Shown piece after piece: positions 51,049 to 61,750 of a stretch of DNA of 64,000 nucleotides (positions are counted from its first letter, which is position 1; each line of letters starts with the position of its first letter). The position numbers and the translations under genes were made by a program. Below the pieces are notes generated by a model, which ran no database searches, was not told the origin of the DNA, and saw only the letters and a program-made list of their open reading frames with translations. Source of the stretch: Nocardiopsis algeriensis. GTDB taxonomy: Bacteria > Actinomycetota > Actinomycetes > Streptosporangiales > Streptosporangiaceae. The DNA is taken from NCBI RefSeq assembly GCF_014203695.1, contig NZ_JACHJO010000003.1, positions 253,272-317,271 of the forward strand, in the 5' to 3' direction.

Positions 51049-51681
51049 ATGCTCTCCGCCCTCACCGGTATCGGCCTGTCCTCCGCCGCCGGCCTGAACG
51101 CCTACATCCCCCTGCTGCTGGTCGGCCTCGTCGCCCGCTTCACCGACCTCCTCCCCCTCGGCGAGGCGTGGACGTGGCTGGAGCACCCGGCCACCCTCGT
51201 CACCCTGGCGGTGCTGCTCGTCGTCGAGTTCCTGGCCGACAAGTTCCCCGTCGTCGACAGCGTCAACGACGTGCTCCAGACCGTGGTCCGCCCCACCGCG
51301 GGCGGCATCACCTTCGGAGCCGGCGCCTCCACCGTCGAACTGGCCGAGATCACCGGTGCCGCCTCCGGCGCGGAGGCGGGGAGCGGCGTCTCCTGGGGCG
51401 CGGTGGCGGCGGGCGTCCTCGTCGCACTGGCCTTCCACGTGCTCAAGTCGCTGGGCCGGGTCGTGGGCAACACCGTCTCGGGGGGCTGTGCGGCGCCGGT
51501 GCTCTCCTTCCTGGAGGACGCGGTCAGCCTCCTCACCGCGCTGCTGGCGATCCTGGTGCCGGTCCTCGTCCTCGTGGTGGTCCCGCTCATGGTCGGCGCC
51601 GGGGTGTGGGCGGCCCGGCGCAGGCGCCGCCTGCCGGAGGAGGGCCCGCCGGCCCCGGCCCCCGGGGAGGCGCGGGGCTGA
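51049..51681 (+). CDS. DUF4126 family membrane protein
   Basis: 210 residues with about six hydrophobic stretches. N-terminal LTGIGLSSAAGLNAYIPLLLVGL matches the DUF4126 opening, and VEFLADKFPVVDSVND is the family's central motif. Ends in a basic Pro-rich tail. Function unknown; family members are widespread in actinomycetes. ATG 51049 follows AAGGA. It precedes the HAD hydrolase gene by 32 bp, so they may be co-transcribed. Confidence 0.88.
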   Translation: MLSALTGIGLSSAAGLNAYIPLLLVGLVARFTDLLPLGEAWTWLEHPATLVTLAVLLVVEFLADKFPVVDSVNDVLQTVVRPTAGGITFGAGASTVELAEITGAASGAEAGSGVSWGAVAAGVLVALAFHVLKSLGRVVGNTVSGGCAAPVLSFLEDAVSLLTALLAILVPVLVLVVVPLMVGAGVWAARRRRRLPEEGPPAPAPGEARG

Positions 51682-51713
51682 CAAGCAGGGAGAACGGCCC
51701 TACAGTGCATGCG

Positions 51714-52400
51714 ATGACTGAGACGACATTCGACCGGAACGACATCACCCACATCGTCTGGGACTGGAACGGCACGCTCCTGGACGACAACCACGCCAAC
51801 CTCGCGGCGGTCAACGCCGTCTGCGCTCGCTTCGGGATCGCCCCGCTGGAGCTGGACCACTGGCGGTCCGTCTTCCGCCGGCCGCTCATCCCCTGCTACG
51901 AGGAGCTGCTGGGCCGCAGCATCGACGACCTCGAGTGGCAGCTGCTGGAGGAGCTCTACGACAGCGGCTACACCGAGCACCTGCCCACCTGCGAACTGGC
52001 CTCCGGGGTGCCCGACGTGCTGCACGACTGGAACCGCGCCGGAGGCACCCAGTCCCTGCTGTCCATGGCCTCGCACGACCACCTCGTCCCGCTCGTCCGG
52101 GAACGCGGGCTCGCCCCGCACTTCACCCGCGTGGACGGGCGCCGGTTCGACACCGAGCACGACTCCAAGGCCGAGCACCTGGTGCGCCACCTCGACGAGC
52201 AGGGCATCGACCCCTCCCGCGTCGTGCTCATCGGCGACATCGACGACGACGCCCGCGCCGCCCGCGAGGCCGGGGCCCACTCGGTGCTGGTCGCCTCCGG
52301 CCTGATGGCGCGCGAGCGCCTGGAGGCCACCGGCTTCCCGGTCGTCGACACCCCGGTGGCCGCCGTCGAGATCCTGCGCGGTGCCTCCGCGGCCCGGTGA
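51714..52400 (+). CDS. HAD-superfamily hydrolase, phosphoglycolate-phosphatase-like
   Basis: 228 residues. Motif I WDWNGTLLDD (nucleophile Asp), motif II LLSMASHDH, motif III Lys in DSKAEHL, motif IV GDIDDDARAAREAG. The cap domain lies between I and II. Typical cytosolic phosphatase of the HAD-IA type; substrate unknown. ATG 51714; an in-frame GTG at 51705 is possible. It is followed by acetoacetyl-CoA synthetase after 124 bp. Confidence 0.88.
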   Translation: MTETTFDRNDITHIVWDWNGTLLDDNHANLAAVNAVCARFGIAPLELDHWRSVFRRPLIPCYEELLGRSIDDLEWQLLEELYDSGYTEHLPTCELASGVPDVLHDWNRAGGTQSLLSMASHDHLVPLVRERGLAPHFTRVDGRRFDTEHDSKAEHLVRHLDEQGIDPSRVVLIGDIDDDARAAREAGAHSVLVASGLMARERLEATGFPVVDTPVAAVEILRGASAAR

Positions 52401-52524
52401 CCTGCCGAGTCGCGGAGGAGCGCGTTCCTCCCGGGGCCCCGACCCGCCTCGTCACCTGCGTCATGGTGTGTTGTTAGATGGGCCTCACACCGAGACACAG
52501 CCACACGAATGGGAAGGCGGCCCA

Positions 52525-54516
52525 ATGACGGAGAGCAGCGTGCCCCGTGTGCTCTGGAAGCCCGACGACGCGGCGGTCGAATCCTCCAACATCGTCGCGT
52601 TCGCCCGTTGGGCGGCCGAGCACAAGGGGGTCCGGGCGTTCGGGGAGGGCGGCACCTCCCCGGCATTCGACTACGACGCCCTGTGGCGCTGGTCGGTCAC
52701 CGACACCGACGGCTTCTGGGAGTCGATCTGGGAGTACTACGGGGTGCGCTCCGAGACGCCCTACGAGAAGGTGCTGGCCGACGACTCCATGCCGGGCGCG
52801 CGGTGGTTCCCCGGCGCCACCCTCAACTACGCCCAGCACCTGTTCGAGGGCGCCGACGACGACCGGATCGCCCTCCGCCACGCGACCGAGCTGCGTGAGC
52901 TGGGGGAGTGGACCTGGGGCGAGCTGCGCGCCCGCACCGCGGCGATCGCCGGCGGCCTGCGGCGGCTGGGGGTGGGTCCGGGCGACCGCGTGGCCGCCTA
53001 CCTGCCCAACCTCCCCGAGACCGTCGCGGCCTTCCTCGCCACGGCCTCCCTCGGCGCGGTGTGGTCCTCCTGCTCGCCCGACTTCGGGGTGCGCAGCGTC
53101 ATCGACCGCTTCGCCCAGATCGAGCCCAAGGTGCTCCTGGCCGTCGACGGCTACCGCTACGGCGGCAAGGACTTCGACCGGCGCCCGGTCCTGGAGGAAC
53201 TGCGCGCCGAGCTGCCCACCGTCGAGCACACGGTCGTCCTGGACTACCTGGAGCCGGGTGCCGGGGCGCCGCAGGGGACCCTCCCGTGGCGCGACCTGGA
53301 GGAGTCCGGTGCCGGGGCCGGCCTGGAATTCACCCCGGTCCCCTTCGACCACCCCCTGTGGGTGCTCTACTCCTCGGGGACCACCGGCCTGCCCAAGGCC
53401 ATCGTCCAGGGGCACGGCGGCATCCTCCTCGAACAGCTCAAGAACCTCCACCTCCACCTGGACGCCCGCGAGGACGACCGCGTCCTCTGGTTCACCACCA
53501 CCGGCTGGATGATGTGGAACTTCCTGGTCAGCGTCCTGCTGACCCCCGCCTCCGTCGTCCTGTACGACGGCAGCCCCGCCGCCCCCGACCTGGGGGGCCT
53601 GTGGGACCTGGCCGCCGAGGCGGGTGTGACGGTGTTCGGCACCAGCGCCGGATTCCTGTCCTCGTGCATGAAGGAGGGCGTCGAGCCCCGCCGGGGACGC
53701 GACCTGTCGGCCCTCAGGGCCATCGGCTCCACCGGGTCCCCGCTCAGCCCCGAGGCCTTCTCCTGGGTGTACGAGCAGTTCGGCGACGGCCTCTGGCTGT
53801 TCTCCACCAGCGGCGGCACCGACGTGTGCAGCTGCCTGGTCGGCGGCGTGCCCACCCTGCCGGTGTACGAGGGAGAGATCCAGGCGCGCTCGCTCGGCAT
53901 GGCCGTCGCCGCCTGGGACCCCGAGGGCCGGGAGCTGACCGGCGAGGTCGGCGAACTGGTGGTCACCCGGCCCGCGCCCTCCATGCCCGTCTTCTTCTGG
54001 GGGGACGAGGGCGGGGAGCGGCTGCGCGACAGCTACTTCTCCATGTACCCCGGCATCTGGCGGCACGGCGACTGGATCGAGATCACCGACCGGGGCACCG
54101 CGATCATCTACGGCCGCTCGGACTCCACCATCAACCGCGGCGGCGTGCGCATGGGCACCAGCGAGATCTACCGCGCGGTGCTGGCCCTGGAGGAGATCGT
54201 CGACGCGCTGGTCGTGGACGTGCCCCAGGGCGACGGCTCCTCGCGCATCGAGCTGTTCACCGTGCTGCGCGAGGGCGCCGAGCTCGACGGCGCCCTGGTC
54301 AAGGAGATCGCGAAGCGCGTGCGCACCGACTGCTCCCCGCGCCACGTGCCCGACCGGGTGCGGGCCGTCACCGCAGTGCCGCGCACCCTGTCCGGCAAGA
54401 TCCTGGAGGTGCCGGTCAAGCGGATCCTCATGGGCGAGGCCCCCGAGAAGGTCGCCAGCCGCGACTCGCTGGCCAACCCCGAGGCCCTCGACTCCTTCGC
54501 CGCACTGAAGGACTGA
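52525..54516 (+). CDS. Acetoacetyl-CoA synthetase (acetoacetate-CoA ligase)
   Basis: 663-residue adenylate-forming enzyme making acetoacetyl-CoA from acetoacetate, ATP and CoA. Family motifs: WFPGATLNYAQHLF (acetoacetate-specific N-terminus), VLYSSGTTGLPKAIVQGHGG (ATP loop), WFTTTGWMMWNFLV, GRSDSTINRGGVRMG, and C-terminal SGKILEVPVKRIL with the catalytic Lys. ATG 52525 opens MTESSVPRVLWKPDD. Acetoacetate is the end product of leucine breakdown, whose carboxylase genes lie about 5 kb away. Confidence 0.96.
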   Translation: MTESSVPRVLWKPDDAAVESSNIVAFARWAAEHKGVRAFGEGGTSPAFDYDALWRWSVTDTDGFWESIWEYYGVRSETPYEKVLADDSMPGARWFPGATLNYAQHLFEGADDDRIALRHATELRELGEWTWGELRARTAAIAGGLRRLGVGPGDRVAAYLPNLPETVAAFLATASLGAVWSSCSPDFGVRSVIDRFAQIEPKVLLAVDGYRYGGKDFDRRPVLEELRAELPTVEHTVVLDYLEPGAGAPQGTLPWRDLEESGAGAGLEFTPVPFDHPLWVLYSSGTTGLPKAIVQGHGGILLEQLKNLHLHLDAREDDRVLWFTTTGWMMWNFLVSVLLTPASVVLYDGSPAAPDLGGLWDLAAEAGVTVFGTSAGFLSSCMKEGVEPRRGRDLSALRAIGSTGSPLSPEAFSWVYEQFGDGLWLFSTSGGTDVCSCLVGGVPTLPVYEGEIQARSLGMAVAAWDPEGRELTGEVGELVVTRPAPSMPVFFWGDEGGERLRDSYFSMYPGIWRHGDWIEITDRGTAIIYGRSDSTINRGGVRMGTSEIYRAVLALEEIVDALVVDVPQGDGSSRIELFTVLREGAELDGALVKEIAKRVRTDCSPRHVPDRVRAVTAVPRTLSGKILEVPVKRILMGEAPEKVASRDSLANPEALDSFAALKD

Positions 54517-54620
54517 CGCGGTGACCCGGCGTGGCCGACTCCGGCCACGCCGGGGCCGAAAACGGCGTTTGCGCCGCATGCCGCTGTTGCCGCGGGCCGG
54601 GCGGGCATAGCCTGTGGCCC

Positions 54621-55877
54621 GTGGCACAGAACCGATCTGACGACACCGCCGCCCCCTCCTCCGGGGCGGCACCGGCCAGGGTCCGGATCGACGGCATCGA
54701 CGCGGCCCGCGCACTCGCGGTCTTCGGGATGTTCGTCGTCCACCTCGGGGTGGACTCCATGGGGGTGCTGTCCCCCGACGACTACGCCTGGGACCTGCAC
54801 GACATCACGCGGGGCAACTCCTCCGCCCTCTTCGCCTTCCTCGCGGGGATCTCCCTGGCGATGATGACCGGCCGGACGCGGCCCGTGGCCGGCGACGAGC
54901 TGCGCCGGTCGACGGTGCGGATCCTCGCCCGGTCGGTGCTCATCGGTCTGCTGGGGCTGCTCCTGGACATGACGGGGGTGCCGGTGGCCGTCATCCTCGC
55001 CTACTACGCGGGCTTCTTCGTCCTGGCACTGCCGCTGCTGCGTCTGCGGTCGGGCGCCCTGTGGGCGGTGGCCGGCGTGCTGGCGGTGCTCGGTCCGCCG
55101 CTGTCGCTCCTGCTGCGCGGCACCGTCTTTCCGGCGGAGCCGAGGACCTCGTCGCTGACCTCGCTCACCGAGTTCTTCCTCACCGGCTACTACCCGGCGG
55201 TCACGTTCATGGCGTTCATGGCCGCGGGGATGGCGGTCGGGCGCCTGGACCTGACCTCGACGGCCGTACGGCTGCGCCTCCTGGCGGCCGGGGCCGGGGC
55301 GGCCGCGTTCGGCTACGCGGGGTCGTGGCTGGTGCTCGGGCCCCTGGGCGGCACCGAGCGGCTGATGGACCTGCGCAGCCGGGAGACGCTGGGCGTGCCC
55401 CTGGCGCGGATCGAGGATCCCGCCCTGGTGGAGGAGCTGCGCTTCGCGGTGAACGACGAGGCGCACTCGATCTCGGGGCAGGTGCCCACCGACTCGTGGT
55501 GGTGGCTGGGGATCAACGCGCCGCACACCGGCACCACCTTCGAGATCGCCGAGGCGGTGGGCCAGAGCCTCATGGTGCTGGTGGTGTGCATCTGGCTGTG
55601 CGAGCGGTTCCGCAGGACCATGTACCCGCTGACGTCGGTGGGAAGGATGCCGCTGACTGTCTACGCCGGGCACATCCTGGTGCTGGCGGTGGTCATCGCC
55701 TTCCAGGGCTACGACTACCACACCCCGTGGCTGCTGGAGGGGTTCCTCCTCGGGTCGCTGGTCTTCGCCGTGCTCTGGCGCGCGACGGTGGGGCGGGGCC
55801 CCGCCGAGTCCGTCCTGGGCGAGGCGGCCGGCGCCGCGGTCACCCTGGTGGAGGAGCGCCGCCGCAGGAACGGCTGA
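54621..55877 (+). CDS. DUF418-like multipass membrane protein
   Basis: 418 residues, about eight to ten transmembrane helices. It begins RIDGIDAARALAVFGMFVVHLG, a pattern shared by DUF418/heparan-type acyltransferases, and has YYPAVTFMAFMAAGMAVGRLD and LPLTVYAGHILVLAVV-like C-terminal helices. Acyl or cell-wall modification is possible, unproven. GTG 54621 lacks a ribosome site; TAGCCT at 54608-54613 is spaced like a -10 for a leaderless message. Confidence 0.85.
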   Translation: MAQNRSDDTAAPSSGAAPARVRIDGIDAARALAVFGMFVVHLGVDSMGVLSPDDYAWDLHDITRGNSSALFAFLAGISLAMMTGRTRPVAGDELRRSTVRILARSVLIGLLGLLLDMTGVPVAVILAYYAGFFVLALPLLRLRSGALWAVAGVLAVLGPPLSLLLRGTVFPAEPRTSSLTSLTEFFLTGYYPAVTFMAFMAAGMAVGRLDLTSTAVRLRLLAAGAGAAAFGYAGSWLVLGPLGGTERLMDLRSRETLGVPLARIEDPALVEELRFAVNDEAHSISGQVPTDSWWWLGINAPHTGTTFEIAEAVGQSLMVLVVCIWLCERFRRTMYPLTSVGRMPLTVYAGHILVLAVVIAFQGYDYHTPWLLEGFLLGSLVFAVLWRATVGRGPAESVLGEAAGAAVTLVEERRRRNG

Positions 55878-55907
55878 GCGCCGCGGGAGGCGCCGGGACC
55901 CCCGGGG

Positions 55908-56594
55908 TCATCGCTTCCCGGGGCGGTGGATCGTGGCCGCGGTGCGGTCGCGATGGGCCAGGGAGTCGGAGGTCGTGCGGGCGTTCTGGCGGATGAGGCG
56001 GCGGGCGTCGTCGGCCGCCGAGCGCGCGGCCGACGGACTGGCCACCGGGTACTGGGCGACCTCCTCCTCCGCGGGCAGGCCGATGTCCATCGGCAGGCCC
56101 GCCTTGCTGATCACACGCATCTGGGCGCTCTCCTGGGAGCGGGAGGGCCGGATGTCGCCGTCGGCGGTGCGCCAGGCCCTCAATCGCGCCCGCAGCCACT
56201 CGGTGCCCTGGTGGTCGGGCCCCTGCGGCCAGGGCGTGCCGTCGGGGCGGTGCGCCAGGCCGTGCAGCACGTCGGCCACCGTCCACCCCGCGGAGAAGAA
56301 GCGCGCCGCCTCCCGGCGCAGGACGGCGAAGTCCACGCGCCTCAGCGACGGGTCCTCGCGGCGGACCAGCTCGCACGCCCGGTGCACGTCGCTGGGGGTG
56401 TGCCGGGGCCGGTGCAGCGGGTCCGCCTCGGTCGGGGACAGCAGCGCGTCGTCGACGGTCACGATGACCTCGCCGCGCCGGTTGTCCCAGATGCCGACCT
56501 CCTCACGGGCCCAGCCCTGGGACTCCACGAGTGCCGTCGCCATCTTGCGCAGGTCGACCCGGTCGTCGTCGCTGCTGATCCGGAACTCAGCCAT
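55908..56594 (-). CDS. Uncharacterised actinobacterial protein
   Basis: 228 residues, soluble. N-terminal DRVDLRKMATALVESQGWAREEVG and VIVTVDDALL precede a central LRRVDFAVLRREAARFFSAGWTVADVLHGLAHRPDG block. It ends with RSAADDARRLIRQNART and a basic tail. No family recognised. ATG 56594; TACCCT upstream could be a -10 for a leaderless mRNA, as no ribosome site is present. Convergent with the DUF418 gene and divergent from deoC. Confidence 0.7.
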   Translation of the reverse strand: MAEFRISSDDDRVDLRKMATALVESQGWAREEVGIWDNRRGEVIVTVDDALLSPTEADPLHRPRHTPSDVHRACELVRREDPSLRRVDFAVLRREAARFFSAGWTVADVLHGLAHRPDGTPWPQGPDHQGTEWLRARLRAWRTADGDIRPSRSQESAQMRVISKAGLPMDIGLPAEEEVAQYPVASPSAARSAADDARRLIRQNARTTSDSLAHRDRTAATIHRPGKR

Positions 56595-56765
56595 GGGGCA
56601 AGGGTAGGCAACGCGGGGGTGCTGGGGGAACACGGGCGCGCTCGGCGCCGCGAAAGGAGGATTCCGGTATAGACCGGACGAGGGGTAGCGGAAGCGCCGT
56701 GTTCCTGTGAAAGCGGTGTTCTCCCGTGGATTCCTTCCGTAATTGGAGGAAGGGCCAAAGTCTGC

Positions 56766-56800
56766 ACCAAGGTTCGGTTGGACTCTCCTCCAACCTTGGT
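56766..56800. promoter_or_regulatory. Nested inverted repeat upstream of the nucleoside operon
   Basis: ACCAAGGTT (56766-56774) and AACCTTGGT (56792-56800) form a perfect 9-bp outer pair. GGTTGGA (56776-56782) and TCCAACC (56789-56795) form a perfect inner pair. Such overlapping palindromes can be alternative binding sites or hairpins. A candidate operator for the deoC operon about 150 bp downstream. The rest of the 56595-56948 gap has a further CCTTCC/GGAAGG repeat (about 56734-56754) and no gene. Confidence 0.45.
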
Positions 56801-56948
56801 CCGCGCGGCGGTGGCGGGTACCGGCGGCCGCCCGTCCCGGGGTTATGGTGACTGCCGGACATCGCGGGGCACGCCCCGCCCCCGTCCGCCTTCGCCGCCG
56901 GACGCGGCGAACGGACCGATCCGGCAACACCGTTCGACCGAGCTGTAG

Positions 56949-57896
56949 GTGCCCGTGCCCCAGACCGCTTCCGCGCCCGAGGCGACGACCAGTCGCGAGC
57001 TCAGGGCGTTCCTGCACGGACTCCCGGGCGTCGACGAGGTCGGCGCGCGAGCCCGCGCCCAGGACCTCGCGACCCGGTCCGTCAAGACCACCGCCAAGGC
57101 CCAGGCCATCGACCTGGCCATCTCCATGGTCGACCTGACCACCCTGGAGGGCGCCGACACCCCGGGCAAGGTCCGGGCCCTGTGCGCCAAGGCCGCCCTT
57201 CCCGACCCCGCCGACCGCACCGTGCCGAAGGTCGGCGCGGTCTGCGTCTACCCCGACATGGTCGCCACCGCCGTCGAGGCGCTGGAGGGCACCGGCATCG
57301 GGGTCGCCTCGGTCGCCACCGCCTTCCCGGCCGGACGCGCGCCCATGGAGGTCAAGCTCGCCGACACCCGGCGGGCCGTCGCCGACGGCGCGAGCGAGAT
57401 CGACATGGTCATCGACCGCGGAGCCTTCCTGTCCGGCGACTACCTGAAGGTGTACGAGGAGATCACCGCGGTCAAGGAGGCCTGCGGCGACGCCCACCTC
57501 AAGGTCATCCTGGAGACCGGCGAGCTCGTCACCTACGACAACGTGCGCCGCGCCTCCCACCTGGCCATCCGCGCCGGGGCCGACTTCATCAAGACCTCCA
57601 CCGGCAAGGTCTCCCCGGCCGCCACCCCGCCCGTCGTCCTCGTCATGCTGGAGGCGGTCCGCGACCACCGCGCCGAGACCGGGCGCAAGGTGGGCGTCAA
57701 GCCCGCGGGCGGCATCCGCACCACCAAGGACGCCATCCGCAACCTGGTCATGGTCAACGAGACCGCCGGCCCCGACTGGCTCACCCCGGACCTGTTCCGC
57801 ATCGGCGCCTCCAGCCTGCTCAACGACCTGCTCATGCAGCGCACCAGACTGTCCACCGGCACCTACCCGGGCCCCGACCACTACACGTTGGACTAA
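56949..57896 (+). CDS. deoC: Deoxyribose-phosphate aldolase
   Basis: 315 residues, class I aldolase cleaving 2-deoxyribose-5-phosphate to glyceraldehyde-3-phosphate and acetaldehyde. Signatures: AISMVDLTTLEGADT, VCVYPDMV, catalytic GASEIDMVIDRGAFLSG, Schiff-base Lys in GADFIKTSTGK, KPAGGIRT. GTG 56949 (or 56955) lacks a clear ribosome site. First gene of the operon deoC-ALDH-ALDH-like-GNAT-PNP-mutase. Confidence 0.95.
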   Translation: MPVPQTASAPEATTSRELRAFLHGLPGVDEVGARARAQDLATRSVKTTAKAQAIDLAISMVDLTTLEGADTPGKVRALCAKAALPDPADRTVPKVGAVCVYPDMVATAVEALEGTGIGVASVATAFPAGRAPMEVKLADTRRAVADGASEIDMVIDRGAFLSGDYLKVYEEITAVKEACGDAHLKVILETGELVTYDNVRRASHLAIRAGADFIKTSTGKVSPAATPPVVLVMLEAVRDHRAETGRKVGVKPAGGIRTTKDAIRNLVMVNETAGPDWLTPDLFRIGASSLLNDLLMQRTRLSTGTYPGPDHYTLD

Positions 57897-57898
57897 AG

Positions 57899-59321
<1,423 letters not shown>

Positions 59322-59329
<8 letters not shown>

Positions 59330-60308
59330 ACGTCGTGGCGGCAAGGGCAGCGGCAAGAACGCCGCCAAGGCCGCGAAGCACGAGGCCAAGGCCTCCGACA
59401 AGGGCGCTGCCGGTACCCGGGAGGCGGCGCCGGCCGCCCGTCTGGCGGTCCGCAAGACCTACAAGCTCTACCTGGGCGGGGCCTTTCCCCGCTCCGAGTC
59501 GGGCAGGAGCTACCCCGTGACCTCAGCCGGCGGCGAGCACCTCGCCAACGCCTCGCTCGCCTCCCGCAAGGACGCCCGCGACGCCGTCTCGGCAGCCCGC
59601 AAGGCCTTCGGCGGCTGGTCGTCGCGCACCGCCTACAACCGCGGCCAGATCCTCTACCGGATCGCCGAGGTGATGGAGGGCCGGCGCGACCAGTTCGCCG
59701 CGGGTCTGGGCCGGGCGACCGGCGCGGGGCCGGACGAGGCCGACCGGCTGGTGTCCGCGGCGATCGACCGGTGGGTGTACTACGCCGGGTGGACCGACAA
59801 GGTCGCCCAGGTGCTCGGCGGCGCCAACCCCGTCTCGGGCCCGTACCACAACACCTCCACCCCCGAGCCGACCGGCGTCGTCGCGGTGCTGGCGCCGCAG
59901 AACGCCCCCCTGCTCGGCCTGACCTCGGTCCTGGCCCCCGTGATCGCCACCGGCAACACCGCCGTGGTCGTGGCCTCGGAGAGGGCGCCGCTGCCCGCGG
60001 TCGACCTCGCCGAGGTGCTGGCCACCTCCGACGTGCCCGGCGGAGTGGTCAACGTCCTCACCGGACGGGTCCCCGAACTGGGGCCGCACCTGGCCTCGCA
60101 CGCCGACGTCGACGCCCTCGACCTGACCGGCGCGGGAGACGCGGCGACGGAGTTCGAGCAGGCCGCCGCCGAGACGCTCACCCGGGTGGTGCGCCCCGGC
60201 CCCGACGCGGACGCGGGCGAGGACGCCTGGCTCGACCCGGACCCGGGAACGGCGCGCATGACCCCGTTCCTGGAGACGAAGACGGTCTGGCACCCGATCG
60301 GGATGTGA
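59322..60308 (+). CDS. Half-length aldehyde dehydrogenase homologue without catalytic domain
   Basis: 328 residues. A Lys/Ala-rich N-terminal tail (about residues 1-45) precedes the ALDH NAD-binding domain only: YLGGAFPRSESGRSYPV, YNRGQILYRIAEVMEGRR, PQNAPLLGLTSVLAPVIATGN and LDLTGAGDAATEFEQ. No catalytic Cys or Glu follows; it ends FLETKTVWHPIGM. Such truncated partners are common beside the true enzyme in actinomycete deoC operons and may form part of its oligomer. TTG 59322 has GGAGG six bases upstream and overlaps the previous gene by 8 bp. Confidence 0.85.
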
Positions 60309-60312
60309 GACC

Positions 60313-60939
60313 GTGCGGACCATGCACACCCAGAGCCGGTACCGCGCCGGGCACGGCGCCGTACCTCTCCCGCGCCTGGTCCGACTCGACCGCGACACCT
60401 CCGAGGCCGCGCTGCTGAGGCAGGCGGTGCTGCGCCACCGCCTCGCTCCCGGGCAGACGCGCTACGTGGCCCTGCCCGTGGCCACCCTGCCCGCCGCCGA
60501 CGCCGATCCGGCGCGCGTACCGTTCGCGATCGTCCTCGGCCCGGCCGGGGACCCCGGCCGGGCCCGGGAGGCCGCGGCCGGGTTCGGGATCCTGGACACC
60601 GGCCCCTACCTGCGGGAACTGGTCGACACTCCCGAAAGGGCGGTGCTGCTGCGCGCCTACTACGTCACGCCACAATGGCAGGGCCGGGGGATCGGCAGGG
60701 CCGCGTGCGCCGCACCCCTGCTGGATTCCCTGGCCGCCGAGGTGGCACCGCGCGCACGCGAGGCCGTGCTGTGCGTCAACGAGGCCAACTCCGCGGCCCG
60801 GCGGGTCTACGAGGCGGCCGGATACACCGCCACCGGGCGCACCGTCCTCGGAGACGAGGGCCCCCAACACGTGATGGCGCGGCCGCTGACCCGGATCCCG
60901 GACCCCGCGCCGCCCCGACGAACGGAGAACACGCTGTGA
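60313..60939 (+). CDS. GNAT-family N-acetyltransferase
   Basis: 208 residues. Acetyl-CoA-binding motif A is [26 protein letters not shown], followed by [26 protein letters not shown], the usual end of the fold. Start GTG 60313 (four bases after the previous stop) or ATG 60322. Substrate unknown; presence inside a nucleoside operon may be positional only. Its stop overlaps the PNP start (GTGA). Confidence 0.9.
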   Translation: MRTMHTQSRYRAGHGAVPLPRLVRLDRDTSEAALLRQAVLRHRLAPGQTRYVALPVATLPAADADPARVPFAIVLGPAGDPGRAREAAAGFGILDTGPYLRELVDTPERAVLLRAYYVTPQWQGRGIGRAACAAPLLDSLAAEVAPRAREAVLCVNEANSAARRVYEAAGYTATGRTVLGDEGPQHVMARPLTRIPDPAPPRRTENTL

Positions 60940-61733
60940 CCCAGACACCCAAGGAGACCGCCGCGCGCGCGGCGCAGGAGCTGCGCTCGCGCACCGGTGT
61001 CGACGCCTACGACGTCGCACTGGTCATGGGCTCGGGATGGGCGCCCGCCGCCGACCTGATCGGCGCCACCGGGCACGAGCTGCCCGCCGCCGAGCTGCCC
61101 GGATTCCTGCCCCCCGCCGTGGCCGGACACAGCGGCACCGTCCGCAGCATCACCGACGGCGACCGCTCGGTGCTCGCCTTCCTGGGCCGCACCCACCTGT
61201 ACGAGGGCCACGGAACCGACGCCGTGGTGCACAACGTACGCACCGCCGTGGCCGCCGGCGCGCGGACCGTGGTGCTCACCAACGCCGCGGGCGGCATCAA
61301 CACCACCTACGGCGTCGGGTCGCCGGTGCTCATCGCCGACCACATCAACATGACGGCGCGCTCGCCGCTGGCCGGCGCCGAGTTCGTCGACCTCAGCGAG
61401 ACCTACAGCGCCGAGCTGCGCGCGCTGGCCCGCGAGGTCGACCCGACCCTGCCCGAGGGCGTCTACGCGGCCATGCCCGGACCGCACTTCGAGACCCCCG
61501 CCGAGATCCGCATGCTCCGCGCCATGGGAGCGGACCTGGTCGGCATGTCCACCGTGCTGGAGGCGATCGCGGCCCGGGCCGAGGGCGCCCGGGTGCTGGG
61601 GATGTCGCTGGTCACCAACATCGCCGCCGGGCTGGAGGGCGCCAACCTCGACCACGAGGAGGTGCTGGCCACCGGGCGCGACTCCGCGGACAAGGTCGGC
61701 CGCCTGCTCGCCGACATCGTCGCCAAGATCTGA
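60936..61733 (+). CDS. Purine-nucleoside phosphorylase (trimeric, high-Mr type)
   Basis: 265 residues, splitting purine (deoxy)nucleosides with phosphate. Signatures: LVMGSGWAP at the N-terminus, [66 protein letters not shown] 60936 overlaps the GNAT stop and has GGAGA eight bases upstream. Supplies ribose-1-phosphate to the mutase encoded next. Confidence 0.95.
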   Translation: MTQTPKETAARAAQELRSRTGVDAYDVALVMGSGWAPAADLIGATGHELPAAELPGFLPPAVAGHSGTVRSITDGDRSVLAFLGRTHLYEGHGTDAVVHNVRTAVAAGARTVVLTNAAGGINTTYGVGSPVLIADHINMTARSPLAGAEFVDLSETYSAELRALAREVDPTLPEGVYAAMPGPHFETPAEIRMLRAMGADLVGMSTVLEAIAARAEGARVLGMSLVTNIAAGLEGANLDHEEVLATGRDSADKVGRLLADIVAKI

Positions 61734-61750
61734 AGACGCCGAGGAGAGCG

